58,030 nt of DNA from Alphaproteobacteria bacterium (GTDB lineage Bacteria; Pseudomonadota; Alphaproteobacteria; Rs-D84): the NCBI GenBank assembly GCA_009784815.1, contig WQXN01000004.1:1-58030 (forward strand), given 5' to 3'. Numbering within the stretch: position 1 is the stretch's first letter; the number at the start of each line of letters is the position of its first letter. Below, piece by piece: positions 57,956-58,030 of the stretch. The notes below the pieces were generated by a model. That model was given only the letters and a program-made list of their open reading frames with translations. It was not told the origin of the DNA and ran no database searches. The translations under genes were made by a program, and so were the position numbers.

Positions 57956-58030
57956 CAAAAAATCCTAGAAATGTCGCAAATCGAGGATAGATCGCCCAGA
58001 AGCAAGAAAAACCAACCGGCGTAGGCCTAA
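57956..58030 (-). repeat. Nested palindromic element, copy 8 (right half cut by window)
   Basis: The left arm AAAAAATCCTAGAAATGTCG, the CAAATCG block and the inner stem up to the TAGGCCTAA loop. From the CAAATCG block on, it is identical to copy 7 as far as the window goes. The sequence stops inside the hairpin loop. Confidence 0.9.

Noticed and set aside
1-58030. Palindromes as integron attC sites
   Set aside because: No GTTRRRY/RYYYAAC core pairs, no integrase, and the flanking genes are not cassettes in one orientation from a platform.

Overview
The window reads as a chromosomal segment of a Gram-negative alphaproteobacterium, probably an uncultured host-associated lineage. This is an inference from an alpha-type rpoZ, a CTC-type L25 protein, S24-repressor-like HTH proteins of the alphaproteobacterial type, several outer-membrane beta-barrels, and a dense mix of housekeeping and cysteine-rich secreted proteins. 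Both ends of the window lie inside copies of the same dispersed palindromic repeat, so the sequence may be a contig that stopped at repeats.

Layout. 127-4855: secA, two small unknown genes, an outer-membrane barrel protein. 5024-6461: three small unknown genes behind consensus promoters, the first carrying a G9 tract. 6683-9298: a secreted protein, mtaB and rpoZ. 9372-10419: a probable DNA-base hypermodification gene flanked by direct repeats. 10526-14795: a coiled-coil gene with a G9 tract inside its promoter, rplY, lepB-rnc and a CDGSH iron-sulfur protein. 14797-15258: a structured leader with terminator and antiterminator-like pairings ahead of a 52-residue ORF. 15522-24710: a class A PBP, then virB8-virB9-virB10 of a type IV secretion core, and a leucine-rich-repeat-like surface protein with a TG microsatellite in its signal peptide. 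24785-31177: nlpD-like lipoprotein, two paralogous membrane proteins with a G9 promoter, clpB, a lone HTH gene, mnmE. 31475-36955: four exported proteins, two sharing an N-terminal signature. 36978-42278: AI-2E-family permease, lipoprotein, glycosyltransferase, FMN-barrel protein, Na+/solute symporter, tRNA-Leu. 42305-47107: autotransporter, lone HTH gene, radical SAM/SPASM enzyme, metallo-hydrolase. 47135-57850: M13 peptidase, outer-membrane protein, MFS, sodB, pyrBI, Nudix, ProX-type deacylase, HD hydrolase, purE, tRNA-Ser, GNAT, argB.

Two systems stand out. First, at least eight copies of a roughly 150-bp nested palindrome. In all seven copies whose right end is visible, that end starts exactly at the base after the stop codon of a minus-strand gene. 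Each copy has its own arm sequence that is matched on the other side of the same copy. Extra tandem left arms of about 45 bp sit beside four copies. The interior keeps a recognisable peptide frame, reminiscent of Rickettsia palindromic elements. Second, six homopolymer tracts of exactly nine G on the coding strand plus one (TG)12 tract look like phase-variation switches: two lie between -35 and -10 boxes with the same 9+9 spacing, one beside a start codon, and three inside reading frames, two of which are out of frame in this sequence.

Several genes (PBP, nlpD, mnmE, the 806-residue cysteine-rich protein, pyrB, perhaps the radical SAM gene) have promoter-like boxes placing transcription start on the start codon, suggesting leaderless mRNAs.
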